Assembly (NCBI RefSeq): GCF_963576545.1
Contig: NC_083649.1
Location: 1,417,454-1,481,453, forward strand
DNA: 64,000 nucleotides
Reading direction: 5' to 3'
Source: Limanda limanda
Lineage: Eukaryota > Chordata > Actinopteri > Pleuronectiformes > Pleuronectidae
A program made the translations under genes and the position numbers. The notes below the pieces were generated by a model. That model was not told where the DNA came from, did no database searches, and was given only the letters and a program-made list of their open reading frames with translations. Positions 1-11,045 of this stretch are shown one piece after another; the stretch's first letter is position 1, and the number at the start of each line of letters is the position of its first letter.

Positions 1-149
1 GAACACGTTGCACTCTGGGAGATTGAGTTCGCTCCAGCCCATGCGGCATGTGTCTTTCTCAAGACAAAGAACGTGCTTTCAGATTTTGTCCACACATTTA
101 GGCTGAAAGAGAGGCCTGCTTTTTGCACAAAAACCATGTCCCAACACCA
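1..149 (-). repeat. Right end of LTR-like repeat (partial, cut by window)
   Basis: This stretch matches 17984-18132 and 44699-44847, the right end of the LTR-like repeat described at 14058-18132. It ends at the terminal motif ACACCA (144-149). The promoter-like part of the repeat elsewhere points to minus-strand orientation. The abrupt change at 150 to Ty3/Gypsy reverse-transcriptase sequence marks the junction between two different elements. Confidence 0.6.
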
Positions 150-1930
150 ATCTTCTGGACCATACGTTTGCTGAACAGCTTGATCGATCTCCTTCCTGGA
201 ACCTCACCACCCAGGGGGTGATTATTCTCCCTGTCTGCTCCTGAGACCAAGGCCATGGAAAAGTATGTCAATGACTCACTGGCTGCCGGAATTATGCGTC
301 CTTCGTCATCCCCTGCTGGTGCGGGATTCTTCTTTGTGGATAAGAAGGACAAGACCCTCCGGCCCTGCATTGATTACCGAGGTCTGAACGATCACCATTA
401 AGAACAGGTTCCCCTCCTACTTATCTCACCTGCATTCGAACTATTGCAAGGGGCGACAGTTTTCACTAAGCTTGACCTCCGAAACGCCTATCACCTGATT
501 CGTATCAGGGAGGGGAATGAATTGAAGACTGCATGCAGTGAGTTGAAAACAAGGTTCTCTTCTGCTCCCATCCTCGTTTTTCCAGACCCGGTGTGTCAGT
601 TTCTGGTGGAGGTGGACGCATCCGGGGTGGGAGCAGTCCCCCCTCAGGGGTCGGCAGAGGACCAGAAGATGCACCCTTGTGCCTTTTTCTCCCTTAAATT
701 GTCACCAGCCAAACAGCGTTATGACATTGGGAAAAGAAAGCTGTTGGCTGTTAAAATGGCCATGGAGGAGTGGAGGCATTGGTTGGAGGGGGCGGAGCAA
801 CCATTTGTGGTCTGGACCGACCACAAGAACCTTGAATACATCTGGTCAGCCAAGCGGTTGAGTTCCCGTCAAGCCAGGTGGGCTCTATTCTTTAACCGTT
901 TAGTTTTTTCCCTATCTTACCGCCCAGGATTGAAAAATGTCAAGCCTGATGCCCTGTCCCCGCAGTTCCAGTCAGACGATGGTCACTCAGTACCCGAAAG
1001 TATCCTCCCCTCCAAGGTGGTCGTTGGCACTATAACCTGGGACATCAAGGATAAGGTGAAGCAGGGTCAGGCTGATCACCTAGCGCCCAGTGCCTGTCCT
1101 GTTCATCGCCTGCTTGTCTCTGCTAACCTTCGCCCTCAGGTTCTCCAGTGGGGACACACTTCTCGCCTTGCCTGCCACCCAGGGGTCAGACGCACCCTAG
1201 CTCTATTGAGGCAACGCTCCTGGTGGGGTTCCATTGAAGAGATGATTTGTTCCCAGCACAAGAGTGCTCGTCATGCTCCTTCCGTCTTGCTCCAGCCACT
1301 GCCTATTCCCTACAACATGTGTTTCGTCTGCATGGTCTTCCCAGTGACATTGTCTCAGACAGGGGTCCACAATTCACCTCTCCCTTCTGGATGGAATTCT
1401 GCAGCCTGTTGGGAGCTAAGGTCAGTCTATCCTCTGGGTTCCACCCACAATCGAATGGCCAGTCCGAAAGAATGAACCAAGAGATGGAAACTACTTTGAG
1501 GTGCGTGGTCTCCCACAATCCTTCTTCCTGGTCGAAGCAGCTCCTTTGGGTCGACTCGTGACCTCCCACTCCGGTTGGAGTCAAGGAAATTGGCTCCGCG
1601 ATTTGTGGGACCATTTCCTATAGCTCAGATCATTAACCCGGCTGCAGTCCGTCTCCACCTTCCCTGGTCGATGAGGGTCCATCCTACATTTCATGTATCC
1701 AAGATCAAACCCCTCAACGAGAGCCAACTTCAGCCAGCCTCCAGGCCCCCAGTCCCGACCACGGGGTAGGTGTTTCCAGTATCTGGTGGACTGGGAGGGA
1801 TGTGGACTGGAGGAGCGCTCCTGGGAGCCCTTTCGCAACATCTTTGACCGTACTCTCATCAAAGAGTTCCATAGGTCCCATCCTGACCAGCCTGGTGGGA
1901 CGTCAGGAGCGTCCCTAGTGGGAGGGGTTC
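150..1930 (+). pseudogene. Ty3/Gypsy pol remnant (RT start, RNase H, integrase, chromodomain)
   Basis: Decayed plus-strand pol of a chromodomain-bearing Gypsy retrotransposon. Translated pieces show, in order: the start of the reverse transcriptase (CIDYRGLN, then FTKLDLRNAYHLIRI at about 462-506); an abrupt jump at about 540 into the RNase H domain (VEVDASGVGAV, WTDHKNLEYI); the integrase zinc region and core ([24 protein letters not shown] at 1350-1490, another frame); and a chromodomain-like end ([17 protein letters not shown] at 1780-1830). The RT palm with its catalytic YxDD box is gone, and several frameshifts and a stop after the YRGLN block separate the pieces. The same lesions occur at 18133 and 44848, so the element was dead before the unit duplicated. 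Confidence 0.88.
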
Positions 1931-2393
1931 TGTCACAAATTCACCCTCTTATTAATATTTTTATTTGTCTTATCATAGTTTTGCATATACTAATCCATTT
2001 GTCATTTCAGACCTCAGCCACTCCCCTCTGCTCTGCACTTCCTCGTGTCACAGATCCCTTACCGGCCCCACCCACAGACGCACCTACCTTCCATCAACTC
2101 ATTAGTCTCCACAGTATATCTACCTGCCTGTTTCCTTTGTCCTCTGCCAGAGCGTTTAGTTTCTTTGTACCTAGCCTTCCAGCGTTTTCCCTTCTGACTT
2201 ATCTTCTGCCTGATCTCCATCGTGACCTGCCTGCTATTTCCCTGGACTTCCCTTTTGCCTGCTCCTTGTCGGATTTGTTTGTGCCTGGCTCTGACCCCTG
2301 CTATGTTTAATAAACCCAGAACATTGCTCATTCCCACTCTGCTTCAGTGTCGTTGCTTTTGGGTTCACGCCTGCCATTCTGCCAGCCCTGACA
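1931..2393 (+). repeat. 3' LTR of the Gypsy remnant
   Basis: The stretch starts TGTCA just after the purine-rich GGGAGGGGTTC that follows pol and ends TGACA, giving 5-bp inverted LTR ends. It contains AATAAA at about 2308-2313, as expected for an LTR poly(A) signal. A same-length copy lies at 46629-47091 and a truncated one at 20923-21040. No matching 5' LTR is present in the unit. Confidence 0.75.
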
Positions 2394-2523
2394 GTCTCAA
2401 ACTCTTGATTTGTGCTCCTGTCTCTTTAAGATTTATTCACTGAAACTGTTTCCACTGAGTAACGTGCCCTTTATCAATAAGTCAGGAGCTGGATGTGCGC
2501 CGTAGAGAAAGGTCGCACTGACA
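2394..2523. other. Junction sequence between Gypsy LTR and LINE
   Basis: About 130 bp of non-coding sequence shared with unit 4. It may be the 5' leader of the following LINE or target DNA; I see no diagnostic motif. Confidence 0.4.
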
Positions 2524-4790
2524 ATGGCTCTGCATGCACTACGCAGTTTTATGTTTATAATGTATTTTCTTGTTTGTTTTTTTGTACACACTGCACTGTC
2601 GCTCATGCAGTATGATCGACTAGCACTTTTGGAAATATGTTCGACGCTAAATACTGAGTTTTTTTCAACTTACCGGAGTGTTTGCTGTGGCTCCTTTGTT
2701 CTACAGCTCTGCTTACCAATACCCCGACGGAAGAGAAAGAAGCGAGGGAAGCGCGCCGGTATCCTGTGCAGAGGTCAGACGAGATGCTGCAATCACCCGC
2801 TGCCGAGCATTCTGCTCGCGAATGTTCAATCCCTGGACAATAAAATGGACGAGCTGCACGCACGGATTAACTTCCAGCGGGACATCGCAAACTGCTGTGT
2901 GCTGGAGCTCACTGAGACCTGGCTGGATCCCATGGTGTCTGACTCGGCCGTCACTACGGCCGGTTTTCCATCTACCGGCAGGACAGAACCCCCGAGTCGG
3001 GTAAGAGCAGAGGTGGAGGTATATGCTTAATGGTGAACTCTTGCTGGGGCTTCAGATGTTGCTGCAATTTCAGCACACTGCTCACCAGACCTGGAGCTGC
3101 TATCGGTAAAAGTCCGACCTTTTTACCTTCCCCGTGAGTTCAGCTCCGTTATAATCACAGCTGTTTACATTCGCAGGCAGGCAAAATATGCGCATTAGAG
3201 GATCTGTACGGAGTTATTAATGGACTGGAGGATGCACACCCTGAGGCCGTCTCTATTGTTGTTGGTGACTTCAATTGGGCTAATATGACGAACGTTCTGC
3301 CAAAATATAATCAACACATTAACTTTCACACCCGGGGTGACCAGACTCTTGACCATTGTTACTCGCAAATACGGAACAGCTACAAACCCCTCCCCCGCCC
3401 CGCTTTTGGGAATTCGGATCACACCTCCATTATGCTCATCCCAACCTACAGTTTAAAGCTGGAGTGCTGAATCCATTAGAACTCTCCAGGATTGCTTTGA
3501 AACGACAGATTGGCAGATGTTCTGTGTTGCAGTGGATGGGGACATTAATGAATACACAGACACTGTCTCTGCATATATCTCCAAATGCATCGATGATGTC
3601 GTCCCTAGGGTCAGTGTTAGGACTTTCTCAAACCAAAAGCCCTGGGTAAATGGTAATGTCTGTGCTATGCTCAGAGCACGGTCCTCTGCCTTCAACTCCG
3701 GTGACCGGAGGCTTTGAGGAAGTCCAGATGTGACCTACGGAGGGCCATCAGAGATTGAAAAAGAGACTACAGGGACAAGCTGGAATCCAACTACCTCAGC
3801 TCCGACCCTTGACGCTTGTGGGGCGGCCTGCGACACATAACAGGCTATAAAGGGAGAAATAGCAGTGATGATCAGCCCGCCGCCTCTCTACCTGATGACC
3901 TCAACACCTTCTATGCACGGTTTGAGGCAACCAACACCAACAACCCAGTCCCCTCCTGTACTCCCTGTACACGCAGGACTGTGTGGTAACACAAAGTTCC
4001 AACATCATCATTTACTTCCTGAGCAGACTCAAGAAGTTTGCATTGGCTGCAAAAACACTGACAAACTTTTACAGGTGCACCATCGAGAGCATCCTCTCAG
4101 GCTGCTCTGCTGCTGATCGCAAGGCCCTGCAGAGGCTGGTGAAGACAGCGGAGCGGATCATCGGCTGCCATCTCCCTTCCGTGCAAGGCATCTACAGCAC
4201 AAGATGCCTGAGAAAAGCACGGAAGATCATCAAGGACCACAGCCACCCAGGCTGTGGACTTCTCACACTGCTGCCGTCTGGCAAATGCTACCGGAGCATC
4301 CGAGCACGGACCACCAGACTCACAAACAGCCTCTTCCCCCAGGCCATAAGGCTTCTGAATCAGCAACACTGACCCTCTGAACAGTTACCATGCACATTCT
4401 GCTCCACCACCCATACAAATACACTTACTACACATATATTCATATTATTTAATCTAATATTCCCCCCGCTTCACCCGGTAAACTGCTGCTTCCTTTTGTT
4501 ATGTTATATGTTAGGGGTTATACGTTATATGTTAAATGGTATATTATTATTACACATACTAAGTAGTTACTACACATATATTCATATTATTGAATTGAAT
4601 ATTCCCCACTCCTTCACCCTGTAAACTGCTGATTCATTTTACTACGTTATATGTTATGTCATTTTTTTTTATTTTGTAAAGCCCGTCTACTGCGTAGATG
4701 CTGCCTGCCAGGTCACAAGAATTTCACTGCTCTGATAACGCTGACATGGGTGCATATGACAATAAACTTTGATTTGATTTTTGATTTGAA
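2524..4790 (+). pseudogene. L2/CR1-type LINE remnant
   Basis: Non-LTR retrotransposon remnant. The first part encodes pieces of an APE-type endonuclease: LLANVQSLDNKMDELHARI at about 2812, LTETWLDP at about 2907, VVGDFNW at about 3259 and the C-terminal GNSDHTS at about 3409, spread over more than one frame. A middle block (about 3500-3720) precedes a large RT deletion near 3930-3960. The C-terminal block survives at 3983-4372 (NFYRCTIESILSGCSAADRK, then RTTRLTNSLFPQAIRLLN), a hallmark of fish L2-like elements. The 3' end has AATAAA and a TTTGATTTGATT-type repeated tail at 4762-4790. The clade is from motif memory; CR1 or Rex1 relatives are alternatives. Confidence 0.82.
4424..4665 (+). repeat. 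Tandem repeat in LINE 3' UTR
   Basis: Two imperfect copies, about 140 bp each, of a block beginning TTACTACACATATATTCATATT and running through AATATTCCCC...TAAACTGCTG...TTATATGTTA (shown in pieces). The same arrangement is present in all four units. Confidence 0.65.
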
Positions 4791-5707
4791 GTCGAACTTT
4801 ACCCTCAAATCTTTTCTTTCACCTGTTTTCAGTTTTACGTTGAAATTAGTGCTGTCAGTTAAACGCGTTATTAATGGCGTTTACGCAAACCCATTTTAAC
4901 GCCGTCAATTTTTTTAACGCGAGATTAACGCAGAGCTGCAGCTGCAGCTTCAGTATCTGTGTTCGCCTCCAGTCTGACCTGCCCCCACTTTTGGTTTTAA
5001 TATTTCGCCAACTAAAATATATATTTTTAAGCTATTGTAGCGTCCCCGTTTCCACAGGACACGGAACTTCTTCGTGGTTTAGTAACTTGTATTTCCCTCT
5101 ACACGAACATGTGCACTTCTCACTCTTACTCCGTCACTCGCACACAGCAACAACACTTCACTTCCTCATTGATCCCCAAACAACCCCATCCTATTGGTCC
5201 AAACAGTCACATGTTCCACCCCGACCCCTTCACTGACCCTGACGCTCCTTCAACACAGTGTTTTACTGAACATACGTCAAAAACAAACATAAACATAAAC
5301 CCAGTCCGTTACACTATTAGGCTGCAGCTATATGTTTTTATTTATTCGAAAATAGGGTACTTTGTATTTCATACATTTTCCACAAATAAGGGGAGGACTC
5401 AAATAGCCCTACAAAATTCTGTGTTTAATTTATTTCAAAGTAGGCCGACACTTGCCTGTGTATTTTGTTTGTTCGTTATTTTGTTGCTTGTCTGTTTGAG
5501 TAGCTAGCTGTAAGTAGTACACGTACCTTTTATTGGAAACCTGACAGTTATGGTTCATTGTTTCTGAAATAAGAGGCCTGACTGCTATGTTCACAGCAAA
5601 CTTGAAAAAAATAAAATATTAAGCCATGGTTTAACTGCACTATAGGCTGAGTCCTTGTTTACCTGAAATGTGAACTTTATAATTTTATTTTGTACCGCCT
5701 TGTTTGG

Positions 5708-6489
5708 TATTGATAATACACCACTATTCACACACATACACACACACTTTAACGTGTGGTCAGATACACATCATGTCCTTTGAGCGTAAACGCACACACA
5801 TTCACACATAACAGTACGTCATTCTTCTTTTCAACTTCAGATGATTCATGCTTAAACTCTGATACAGGCTTCTCTGCTCCTAAACTTCAGATACACACAC
5901 ACATCTCCAGCTAGTTGATTGAACATTCTCATACTCCGTATCAAACAGGGAGTCTAATACACAGCAGATTAGAGGTAGGGGAGGCTTTCTCTCACTGTGC
6001 TTTCATGAATAACTTCATTATATTGAATTCTGAGATGTCTTCTCTCCTGTGAAATTATCAGTCTTAGAATGCTTTGAGGCCGGGACACTATGACCTCACT
6101 TCACTTCACTTCACACACATACTGAGCACACACACTCAGGCAACATGCTTATGACCTCTGGTAACCATAGCAATGGCGTGCACGTACAGCGTCATCATCA
6201 CGCAACGCCAGGAGGAGGACCCAACGCCAGGAGGGCAGGACTGCCTTGTGAAACAGCCAACGAGGCACTGCCCCGCGTACAAGAACCTCTGTCACGCCCA
6301 GTATATCAATATATAAGCTTTGTGCGCACTCTGCCTCAGCGCCATTTTTCCTGTGCAGGATCAGGGATCAGTGGACCATGCATGATCATTTGCTAGACAC
6401 CGCAGTTTTCTGACCTGTGACCTCTGAATAAACCTGCTTAATTTTAACTTGAGAACAACGCCTCCTGCCTTTGATTTCCACCTGCAACA
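5708..6489 (+). repeat. 5' LTR (unit 1)
   Basis: 782 bp. It differs from the 3' LTR at 10081-10852 by a 10-bp length change near the start and about seven substitutions (roughly 1 percent). It contains TATATAAG at 6310-6317 and AATAAA at 6427-6432, so transcription would start near 6335-6345. Confidence 0.8.
6310..6317 (+). promoter_or_regulatory. LTR TATA box
   Basis: TATATAAG lies 110-120 bp upstream of the LTR's AATAAA, the order expected for a U3-R-U5 LTR. The motif is also present in the 3' LTR (around 10673-10680), both unit 3 LTRs and the unit 4 solo LTR. Confidence 0.6.
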
Positions 6490-6492
6490 AAT

Positions 6493-6510
6493 TGGTAGCA
6501 GAGGATGGTT
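6493..6510 (+). other. Primer-binding-like site
   Basis: TGGTAGCAGAGGATGGTT begins 3 bp after the LTR end. TGG pairs with the CCA end of a tRNA, and this spacing is normal for retroelements. I cannot name the tRNA by eye. An identical site is in unit 3 at 33477. Confidence 0.6.
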
Positions 6511-9500
6511 TTAGACGATTGAGAGAGCAGAGTGGAGACAACCAGTCGGGGAGGAGGTTGTCTCTCGGACGGGAAAGAACCGTCCTGAAGTGACTTGTCT
6601 TTCCTTGGGAAACTGATCAAACAGCTGTACTACTAAAGAGGTAAGCAGAGCCCATTTAATTGAAATCTGCATATTGTCGTGATAGAGAAAACCTACATTT
6701 TTGATCAGAAGTCCTGAGGGTGAGTACAAGTTGCATATGATAGATTTAACAAAGTAATTAAATGGTCTGAAACTGCTGTGTATTGTGCAAATTGTGTTTT
6801 TATATTTTAATAACGAAGTGCCGGCAGCTTACACTGTAAAATAGGTTTAAATAAGTTGGTGTAGGGGTAGCTGAGGAAAAAGTCTCCCACTTAAAAAGAA
6901 CCCGAGTTAAAATTCAGCCAGGCGCCCATCAGAAAATTGCTCCGCGACGGCGGTTGATGGGTGAAGACGCACACTGTAAAACAAAAAGCCTGATCTGCAG
7001 GTTGGTGTGTGAGTATTAGCTACGAATTTAACTCAAATTCGGTCTCCCACTTAAAAAGAAAAGGGTTAAAATAGAAGGACCTATCAATTGGATTACTAAA
7101 GTAGAATCAGATGAAGAAAAAAGAAAGGATACCCAGGGATGGATGTCACGTGCCGCCCGTGGATGTTTTTGAGATTGAAATGTCAAGTTATATGAAGGTT
7201 TTAACTGCTCTTACTGTAGCTCTCTCCAATCAGGTCTCCAGGGCCCTGGCGACTGATCCAGAGGAAGCTGCAGAACCGAAAGTGGCGCACCTTGGCACCA
7301 CCTGACACATTGTACCACAGCACTTTCACCTTCCCGCTCATTGGCTGAAATAAGAACTGATTTGAATAATGCTACAGGAGCTTTACAAACCAGACACACC
7401 GTTGTTTCAATTGGGCACAAATAACGGAAGGCTGTTACGAATAAGGATTTGAAAGAGGAAATTACTTATATAAAAATTATTATACTACTATTGATTATAT
7501 AATATAGAGAGGATGTGAAGTAACTAGTATGAATGGAAGTGTGTGGCTGTTGGACTGAGTGACTGGTAGAAAACGTTTGGGCGCGGCCCGTTGAATCTCA
7601 AAAGAGGGAGTGCGGCCTCTGCCCGAAATTTAAAAAAAAAACAAGGCAGAGAGCACGCTTGACTGTGAATGTTCGTGCGTCTGTGTAAAGGGAGAGAACT
7701 CCAAGATGTGTGTGTCTGTGGGAGAGAGAGGAGGAGATAAGAAGACTCAAGGTCACTTGGCTGACTGAAGACACAAAAAAACTGACGGAGCGACAAACTG
7801 ACTGGAAAACGACTTTTTCCTAAACTAGAGGTGGTATATGCGCTTGCCATCTGATATATGTTGTATGTATGGGTGGGAGGGGTAAATGTGTTTAAGACTT
7901 GCCAAAGAAAGATTAAGACTTGCACAGCAGAGGATGAAAAGCGGGAGGGCCAGAAGCCTTACAGCTTACAACTGGGGTTAAGATCACAAAGAGGCTTGGT
8001 TGTTTGTTTCTATGTTGTTTGTTTGTTTGTTTTTTACTATTGCTTCATTCAGAAGTAATGAATTCCAGAGGGAATTGTTAAAATTACACTTTTTGGCACA
8101 AATTTGTTCTTTCAGATATTTCCAATATATCTATTAGAGGAAAGGAGAAGGGTTTTGGCGTCAGGGATAACAGTAAAGACCATTTTAATACTTCACAAGT
8201 TATTAATTTGATTTGTAATAAAACTTCAAGGATGAGTGATTAACCAAACCTCACAAAATCACATTAATGTGTCCTTTAAATGCCCATCTCTAAGTACAGT
8301 TAATGTGCAATGTGTTTTCTTTTCTTTCTCTGTTTTTATTATTTTTGAGCCATTTACACCCTTACAAAAGTTTCATCCACAACTGTGGCTTTGTTACAAT
8401 GGAGATGATAACAATGTTTTTGTTTTTCTTAGTTGCTGCTCTGATGCATGAGGCCAGTGAAGCTAGACAGAGCTGATCTGCTTTGCTTTGCTCGGGTTTG
8501 AGGAGAAGGGAAAATTGATCTGTTCTCTTTGGAATATAAATTAAATTCCACACTTTCTTTTTTCTTTTATCTTTATTTCACAAAAATGTATGTTGAAACA
8601 ATAATCGATTATGTCTGAGGGCATGATCTGGCAACTGTTTCATATCAACTGAAAGATTAGGATTATTGTTTCAAAGGAGGGATTATTGATTGTGTTTTGT
8701 TGAAATGCTGTAATGCTGACTTTTATTTCTTAGAGCTGAAATTATTCATGTGCTTTTTATATCAGCCAATTCAATCATATCAGGAGAAATTCAAACTTAA
8801 CTTTAAACTTAATTCTGTGCTGCCTAGAATTAGATATTTTTTTTCAGTTTCACCTGCAGTTGCTTTTATTCCACATTCAAATCATCCATTTAAAATTCAA
8901 TAGTCAAGACATGTTTAATCTATTAACAGTTGGAATTTAAACTAGAAGTTTGATTCACCACCATGTAACTCTTGAGAGTCCTAAAAATAATTATGTTTCA
9001 CCATTTTTAAAGAAGAAATAAATTAAAATCCAGTTAAAGATCAGAGGTCAAATATACTTTAACTCATAGCGTGTTTCATCTTAAGTGAAAAGCACAACCC
9101 ATAATACAAGCCCCTCTGTTTACAGTTTATTGAATGTCATATCTATAATTATATTTACATTTATTTTGGACACTTTAACTTTTTAAATTCAGGCAAGAGG
9201 GTTTTTATTTTTTTGTTTTGCTTTATACGTTATCTTAACATCTTATACTCCTAATTTGAAAAGGTGATGTTAAGCTCGAAATATGGCTGTAGACTCTGAA
9301 AATACTGAATAGATCTCTGATGAAGGAAAACGTGCCTCATCCCCAGCTGTTCTGTGGATGCTGAAGGGGAAACTGATGCTGTACAGCTGAAGCTGAAGCT
9401 GAGGACGATGGAGATGACGACGCGACGATGATGATGAGGAGGGGGAGGGGTTTACACTGGATGGGATGAAGGTTTGAGGTACATGAACTCGCCAGTAAGT

Positions 9501-10064
9501 GGTCACACCCAAAAGGGGGATTAAAAGAGGGTCTGGAGGGATCTCAAACTTTTAACTATAGTCTGTGTCTGATTGAACTCTTAAGCAATAAAGCTAGGAA
9601 CAGTTTTAGCTATATATTATGCTTCATACAAATGATTTTAATAACTGTTGCTGCTTAGTGTTAATAAATAATCTTTCACCTGTTCTCATTTCTCGTTCTG
9701 TATTAAAGCATAATTTCCTTAGCTGCATTAGACATCAAACAGAGTTCCAGGAGCTGCCTCTCCTGGGGCAAAGTCAGTATGACATTGTTTGGGTTCAGTT
9801 TGTTCCGAATGTTTACAGTCTGGTTTGTTTTGAGATTTTTGTTTTGCTGCCTGTGATTCTTTTAATCACAGCTAAAGTTTGACGTTTTATTTTAAGATGG
9901 ATTGTTTGTTTTGAGATTTTTGTTTTGCTGGCTGTGATTCTTTTAATCACAGCTATGTTTTGACGTTTTTGTTTTTGTGTTTTACTGAGTATTAAGTTGG
10001 GTTTGTTTTTCTACCTCGCCCTTTTCTGCCCTTTGCCTTCCCCGTGTTGTCCACACCTATTAGG
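6511..10064. other. Internal region of LTR element, no convincing genes
   Basis: About 3.55 kb between primer site and purine tract. The only ORF of interest (7111-7305, 64 codons) has no recognised domain. The leader holds an imperfect direct repeat of about 155 bp (6829-6918 against 6973-7075; each contains GTCTCCCACTTAAAAAGAA). The interior is AT-rich with many stops. A GA/GAC-rich stretch lies at 9360-9450. Near the 3' end two direct repeats each hold a small hairpin (9823-9969). The unit 3 copy is almost the same sequence. Confidence 0.6.
9823..9969 (+). repeat. Tandem direct repeat, each copy with a hairpin
   Basis: Two copies (9823-9888 and 9904-9969) of about 66 bp. Each contains the perfect 8-bp stem CTGTGATT / AATCACAG around a 5-base CTTTT loop (9851-9871 and 9932-9952). 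It lies about 100-250 bp before the 3' LTR and is conserved in unit 3 (36807 onward). Confidence 0.7.
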
Positions 10065-10080
10065 TGTGAAAAGAGGGATT
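10065..10080 (+). other. Polypurine tract
   Basis: Purine run GAAAAGAGGGA ending 2 bp before the 3' LTR start, the normal position of the plus-strand primer of an LTR retroelement. Confidence 0.55.
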
Positions 10081-10852
10081 TATTGATAATACACCACTAT
10101 TCACACACACTTTAACGTGTGGTCAGATACACATCATGTCCTTTGAGCGTAAACGCACACACATTCACACATAACAGTACGTCATACTTCTTTTCAACTT
10201 CAGATGATTCATGCTTAAACTCTGATACAGGCTTCTCTGCTCCTCAACTTCAGATACACACACACATCTCCAGCTAGTTGATTGAACATTCTCATACTCC
10301 GTATCAAACAGGGAGTCTAATACACAGCAGATTAGAGGTAGGGGAGGCTTTCTCTCACAGTGCTTTCATGAATAACTTCATTATATTGAATTCTGAGATG
10401 TCTTCTCTCCTGTGAAATTATCAGTCTTAGAATGCTTTGAGGCCGGGACACTATGACCTCACTTCACTTCACTTCACACACATACTGAGCACACACACTC
10501 AGGCAACATGCTTATGACCTCTGGTAACCATAGCAATGGCGTGCACGTACAGCGTCATCATCACGCAACGCCAGGAGGAGGACCCAACGCCAGGAGGGCA
10601 GGACTTCCTTGTGAAACAGCCAACGAGGCACTGCCCCGCGTACAAGAACCTCTGTCACGCCCAGTATATCAATATATAAGCTTTGTGCGCACTCTGCCTC
10701 AGCGCCATTTTTCCTGTGCAGGATCAGGGATCAGTGGACCATGCATGATAATTTGCTAGACACCGCAGTTTTCTGACCTGTGACCTCTGAATAAACCTGC
10801 TTAATTTTAACTTGAGAACGACGCCTCCTGCCTTTGATTTCCACCCGCAACA
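10081..10852 (+). repeat. 3' LTR (unit 1)
   Basis: 772 bp, with AATAAA at about 10789 and the same TATA region as the 5' LTR. It is followed directly by TTGG, the 4-bp target duplication. Confidence 0.8.
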
Positions 10853-11045
10853 TTGGCAATGTTGTTTTTCAATAAAATAAAACATTTGCATAAAGCAAGC
10901 CAATCCACTTTTCCATGTTGATAAGAGCATTAAAACGAAAGTAAAATTATGGAAAAAAAAATAAATGAAGGGACATTTGGAATAGATAATAGATACAAAT
11001 TTGCGATTAATCGCGATTAAATATTTTAATAGTTTGACAGCACTA

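Larger units (their letters stand above)
5708..10852 (+). mobile_element. LTR retroelement without recognisable gag-pol, nested in hAT (unit 1)
   Basis: Two direct LTRs (5708-6489 and 10081-10852) flank 3.6 kb of internal DNA. A primer-binding-like site beginning TGG lies 3 bp after the 5' LTR and a purine tract lies just before the 3' LTR. Flanks show the 4-bp duplication TTGG (5704-5707 and 10853-10856). LTR ends are TATTG...CAACA, one base off the usual TG...CA. Both LTRs carry TATA and AATAAA signals. The 3.6-kb interior has only short ORFs (longest about 64-130 codons) with no gag, protease, RT or integrase motif that I can see. This suggests a large non-autonomous derivative mobilised by a partner, or an element with fully decayed genes. 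Confidence 0.78.
4847..11045. mobile_element. hAT element with nested LTR element (unit 1)
   Basis: The element has perfect 11-bp inverted ends, TAGTGCTGTCA at 4847-4857 and TGACAGCACTA at 11035-11045. It is flanked by an exact 8-bp target duplication GTTGAAAT (4839-4846 and 11046-11053), diagnostic of the hAT superfamily. The inner termini are rich in TTAACGC/GCGATTAATCGC motifs. Without the nested LTR element (5708-10852) the hAT is only about 1.05 kb and encodes no transposase, so it is non-autonomous. Unit 2 shows the matching empty site near 25450. Copies: 31834-38024 (full) and 49545-51380 (with solo LTR). Confidence 0.88.

Noticed and set aside
5109..5507. A 132-codon plus-strand frame repeated in three units
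   Set aside because: It lies in the left inner part of the non-autonomous hAT, has no recognisable domain and low-complexity composition; conservation is explained by the recent duplication.
6145..6396. 83-codon frame present in every LTR copy (also 10508, 33129, 37421, 50843)
   Set aside because: It overlaps the LTR promoter and TATA region. Its repeated presence follows from the LTR being repeated, and no protein similarity is apparent.
7111..7305. Gag-like start of the LTR element
   Set aside because: It lies near where gag would begin and is conserved in unit 3, but only 64 codons are open and no matrix or capsid motif is seen; conservation is explained by duplication.
7524..7925. 133-codon minus-strand frame in the LTR element
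   Set aside because: It is antisense to the element, is shortened to 79 codons by changes in unit 3, and has no motif.
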